Assembly (NCBI GenBank): GCA_023380415.1
Contig: JAMCRC010000011.1
Location: 1-21,665 of the forward strand
Source: Patescibacteria group bacterium
Lineage (GTDB): Bacteria; Patescibacteriota; Minisyncoccia; UBA6257; GWB1-50-10
Length of the DNA stretch: 21,665 bases
Direction of reading: 5' to 3'
How positions within the stretch are numbered: position 1 is the first letter of the stretch; each line of letters begins with the position of its first letter. The notes below the pieces were generated by a model that was given only the letters and a program-made list of their open reading frames with translations, was not told the origin of the DNA and ran no database searches. Made by a program: the position numbers and the translations under genes. Shown in pieces: positions 19,436 to 21,665 of this stretch.

Positions 19436-19465
19436 AAAAAGCGGCAAGCAAACGCTTGCCGCTTT
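19436..19465 (-). terminator. Terminator of glyS operon
   Basis: Perfect 12-bp stem AAAGCGGCAAGC/GCTTGCCGCTTT with a 4-nt loop, and a T-tract on the minus strand. It insulates the M16 promoter just downstream. Confidence 0.88.
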
Positions 19466-19486
19466 CCCGTTATCCGGCATGAAGAG

Positions 19487-20101
19487 TCACCGGGTCTGCG
19501 TCTGGCAATAGATATATTCGTGCGTATGATCGTCGAAATAAGACCATATCCTCCGCTGGGTCCCATCGATGTTGTCCAGTTGGTCGACGTCGTTCACGCC
19601 GGGGACGTACCAAGGCGACCAGGATCCGTCGAACCATTGGATGCGGTATCGCGCGATACCCGGCTCGGTAGACGTTGCGAGGCCCAACTTCTCGAACGGC
19701 CCCGTACCGCCCGGGTTGCCGAGCGGCGCGGCCACCACATCGACCGCCGACCCGATGCAATAAGGCGAGAACATGACCGTCATGGAAGGCACGGCTATTT
19801 TGACCGGGGCCGAAGATGACACCGCCGACGGAGCCACGGCAGGGGCCGCGGAGACCGCGGTGGCGGAAGAAGAGACGGCGGGATTCTGGCCGACTTGCTG
19901 CATTCTTTGGACGATCATCGCCTGAAGCTCCTGAATGATCTTATTCAAGCCCTGCATCATGATCCGATTTATCTCCGCATCGGACGTTCCCGACGCGGTC
20001 GCGGAACCGTTCGTGACGACTTGCGCCCGGCCTGTTCCGGGAAGCCAGATCCCGGCGGCGATAAGTACCGCAAGGCCCAGTGCCGTTAATTTGCCTTTCA
20101 T
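19487..20101 (-). CDS. Exported protein of unknown function, coupled to glyS
   Basis: 204 residues. Signal peptide KGKLTALGLAVLIAAGIWLPGTGRA, probable cleavage before QVVTNG (about 26). Then a helical segment (43-73, INRIMMQGLNKIIQELQAMI), an Ala/Ser/Val low-complexity linker (75-100) and a C-terminal domain (about 105-204) with YRIQWFDGSWSPWYVPGVND and DDHTHEYIYCQTQTR. Two Cys. Family not recognised. Starts 3 nt after the glyS stop, so translation is likely coupled, and ends at a strong terminator. Confidence 0.72.
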   Translation of the reverse strand: MKGKLTALGLAVLIAAGIWLPGTGRAQVVTNGSATASGTSDAEINRIMMQGLNKIIQELQAMIVQRMQQVGQNPAVSSSATAVSAAPAVAPSAVSSSAPVKIAVPSMTVMFSPYCIGSAVDVVAAPLGNPGGTGPFEKLGLATSTEPGIARYRIQWFDGSWSPWYVPGVNDVDQLDNIDGTQRRIWSYFDDHTHEYIYCQTQTR

Positions 20102-20104
20102 GTT

Positions 20105-21409
20105 CTATCCGTTCAAACGATCGGCTAGGCGGCCTTTTAGTTCGCTGATGCTCACCCTTTCCTGCTTCATCGTGTCGCGATCGCGGACCGTGACGTCACC
20201 TTTTTCGAGCGAGTCGAAGTCGACGGTGACGCAGAACGGCGTACCGGCCTCGTCCTGAGCGCGGTAGCGCTTGCCGATGTTGCCGCGCGCATCCCAGGCG
20301 ATCATCATGTCTTTCCTGAGATCGCCGGCGATCTTTTCGGCCAGTTCCACAAGCTTGGGCTTATTGGCAAGGAGCGGGAAAACGGCCGCTTTGTACGGGG
20401 CGAGTTTCGGGTGAAGGCGCAGGACGGTTCTGGTCTCGCCGTTCACCTCCTCTTCCTCGTAACCGTTCATCAGGAAGAAGAGGGTCGCGCGATCGACGCC
20501 GCCGGAGGTTTCGATTATGAAAGGCAGATACTTTTCTTTGGCCTCTTCGTCGAAATACGCCATATCGACGCCGGAATATTCCTGGTGCCGGCGAACGTCC
20601 CAATCGCCCCGGTGATGGATACCCTCCATCTCCTTCCACTCATCGCCGGCCTTGAACTCTATATCGAAGGCCGCCTTGGCGTAATGGGCCAGCTCGTCCT
20701 TGCCGTGCTCCTTAAAACGGAGATTCCCCTTCTTCATTCCGAGCGAGAGATACCAGTTCATCCGCCGTTCCTTCCATTCCTCGAAAACCTTCATCGACTC
20801 CTTCATGTCCGGCTTAACGTAGTATTGGAGCTCCATCTGCTCGAATTCACGGGAGCGGAAGGTGAGGCCGCCGGGCGTTATCTCGTTCCTAAAGGCCTTG
20901 CCGATCTGGGCGACGCCGAAAGGTATCTTCACGCGCGTCGAGGAAAGGACGTTCTTGAAGTTCACGTGGACGCCCTGAGTGATCTCGCCCCGCAGGTAGG
21001 TCTTCTGCTTCTCGCCCTCGATCACGCCCAGATAGGTCTCGACCATTAGATTGAACTGCTTCGGGGAGGTGAGCTCGCCGCCGCAATCCGGGCATTTGTC
21101 GCCTTCGAGCTGGTCGGAGCGGAAACGATGGTGGCATTTTTTGCACTCGACGAGCGGATCGGAAAAGGACTCCAAGTGGCCGGAGGCCTCCCAGACCTTC
21201 GGGTTCATTATAATGGCCGCGTCGAGGCCCACGACGTCCTCGCGTTCCTGGACCATCGTCTTCCAGAACTCGTTTTTGATATTGCGCTTGAGCTCGCTGC
21301 CCAGCGGCCCGTAATCCCAGGTGCCGGTCAGCCCTCCGTAGATCTCGGACCCCGGATAGATGAAACCCCGCCTTTTGGCCAAACTGCCGATCTTCTCGAA
21401 AAGGTCCAT
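20105..21409 (-). CDS. glyS: Glycyl-tRNA synthetase, alpha2 type
   Basis: 434 residues. Class II synthetase of the dimeric type shared with archaea, eukaryotes and some bacteria, not the tetrameric alpha2beta2 form. Start region GFIYPGSEIYGGLTGTWDYG (15-34), a zinc knuckle CKKC...CPDC (89-109), motif 2 with RNEITPGGLTFRSREFEQME (174-193), motif 3 with GVDRATLFFL, and a C-terminal anticodon-binding domain from about residue 330 (LAPYKAAVFPLL). The ATG at 21409 is chosen because it begins the conserved N-terminus and lies 8 nt after a TAGAAT box; an open extension to 21466 covers an upstream terminator. Followed 3 nt later by an exported-protein gene. Confidence 0.96.
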   Translation of the reverse strand: MDLFEKIGSLAKRRGFIYPGSEIYGGLTGTWDYGPLGSELKRNIKNEFWKTMVQEREDVVGLDAAIIMNPKVWEASGHLESFSDPLVECKKCHHRFRSDQLEGDKCPDCGGELTSPKQFNLMVETYLGVIEGEKQKTYLRGEITQGVHVNFKNVLSSTRVKIPFGVAQIGKAFRNEITPGGLTFRSREFEQMELQYYVKPDMKESMKVFEEWKERRMNWYLSLGMKKGNLRFKEHGKDELAHYAKAAFDIEFKAGDEWKEMEGIHHRGDWDVRRHQEYSGVDMAYFDEEAKEKYLPFIIETSGGVDRATLFFLMNGYEEEEVNGETRTVLRLHPKLAPYKAAVFPLLANKPKLVELAEKIAGDLRKDMMIAWDARGNIGKRYRAQDEAGTPFCVTVDFDSLEKGDVTVRDRDTMKQERVSISELKGRLADRLNG

Positions 21410-21417
21410 ATAAATCG

Positions 21418-21423
21418 ATTCTA
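21418..21423 (-). promoter_or_regulatory. -10 box TAGAAT of glyS
   Basis: TAGAAT with an 8-nt spacer to the ATG at 21409; leaderless geometry. Confidence 0.55.
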
Positions 21424-21431
21424 ATGAAAGA

Positions 21432-21454
21432 GGCGCGAACTTACAATCCGCGCC
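21432..21454 (-). terminator. Terminator upstream of glyS
   Basis: GGCGCG pairs with CGCGCC around an 11-nt loop, followed by TCTTT on the minus strand; ends the exported-protein gene at 21494. Confidence 0.5.
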
Positions 21455-21467
21455 CGTTTCCACCATT

Positions 21468-21490
21468 CGCTATTCTTTATTCTCTACTCT
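21468..21490 (-). repeat. Dispersed repeat family 1, intergenic copy
   Basis: Minus-strand AGAGTAGAGAATAAAGAATA, related to the in-gene copies at 13168-13197 and 14513-14541. It lies between the stop at 21494 and the terminator. Confidence 0.6.
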
Positions 21491-21493
21491 TGG

Positions 21494-21665
21494 TCATGGA
21501 GTCACTATCCCCTGGCTCGAACCGACGGTCGGGTCTTGAGGCAAGGCGGTCGTTACGCCGGGCGCGGTCGACTGGACGGACGATCCGGTGAAGTTATCGG
21601 TCGCGGTCATCGTCGTCACATTTAAAATGGGCTCGTACTGGCCGATGAGGGCGATCGATGGCGTC
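21494..21665 (-). CDS. C-terminal end of a Thr/Ser-rich protein (partial)
   Basis: The minus-strand frame from the window edge codes 56 residues: TPSIALIGQYEPILNVTTMT, then ATDNFTGSSVQSTAPGVTTA, then LPQDPTVGSSQGIVTP and stop TGA at 21494. The Thr/Ser/Val-rich composition suggests an exported or surface protein, like others nearby. The start lies outside the window; the first base at 21665 belongs to an incomplete codon. Family unknown. Confidence 0.6.
   Translation of the reverse strand, partial: TPSIALIGQYEPILNVTTMTATDNFTGSSVQSTAPGVTTALPQDPTVGSSQGIVTP

Noticed and set aside
1..21665. CRISPR array, rRNA genes or an integrase gene
   Set aside because: No regularly spaced repeats, no rRNA-like sequence, and no protein with recombinase residues in the frames examined.

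Overview
The window looks like part of a Patescibacteria (CPR, probably Parcubacteria-like) chromosome. This is inferred from gene content and style: a 434-residue alpha2-type GlyRS, a short MetRS without a C-terminal tRNA-binding domain, a lamin-tail-like exported protein, many small exported proteins, very tight gene packing, mostly CCA-less tRNA genes, and -10 boxes lying 5-8 nt upstream of start codons. No rRNA, CRISPR array or recombinase gene was found.

Layout. 1-2345 is a GC-rich minus-strand block: partial tRNA-Glu, an RlmI-like methyltransferase coupled by ATGA to an RlmB/TrmH methyltransferase, tRNA-Ser(TGA) and a small membrane protein. 2365-7556 is an AT-richer accessory island (sample line 2941-3000 is 38% GC; 18421-18480 is 57%). 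7553-8451 holds tRNA-Ala, tRNA-Val, tRNA-Arg and tRNA-Ser(CGA) with a C39-like peptidase gene. 8600-10642 has two small membrane proteins, a Lys-rich mini-protein and an HtrA-like protease. 10711-21665 is core housekeeping: LeuRS with a lamin-tail protein, TatD, a HAD phosphatase, MetRS, an AI-2E transporter, an M16 peptidase, and GlyRS with an exported protein. The C-terminus of another exported protein ends the window.

The most interesting structure is the island. It reads as two tandem cassettes, each about 2-3 kb, inserted at the 3' end of tRNA-Ala(GGC). Three sites share the 7-bp core AGGTGGA (2365, 4467, 7550), which is the complement of the tRNA 3' end TCCACCT. Site 1 and site 2 share the same right flank (31-bp repeat), while site 2 and site 3 share the same left flank (59-bp repeat with a terminator). 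That pattern is what two successive integrations of related elements with common ends would leave. Cassette A carries a membrane-anchored trypsin-like protease and a Cys-rich exported protein. Cassette B carries a Nudix hydrolase, an orphan 254-residue protein, a possible BECR-fold nuclease, a candidate structured small RNA, a two-TM protein and a possible lectin-fold protein. Neither encodes an integrase, so a recombinase would have to act in trans.

Other signals are a pervasive leaderless promoter architecture, short AT-rich repeats that sit in frame inside LeuRS and TatD and also in an intergenic gap, and a gene starting 2 nt after tRNA-Arg.
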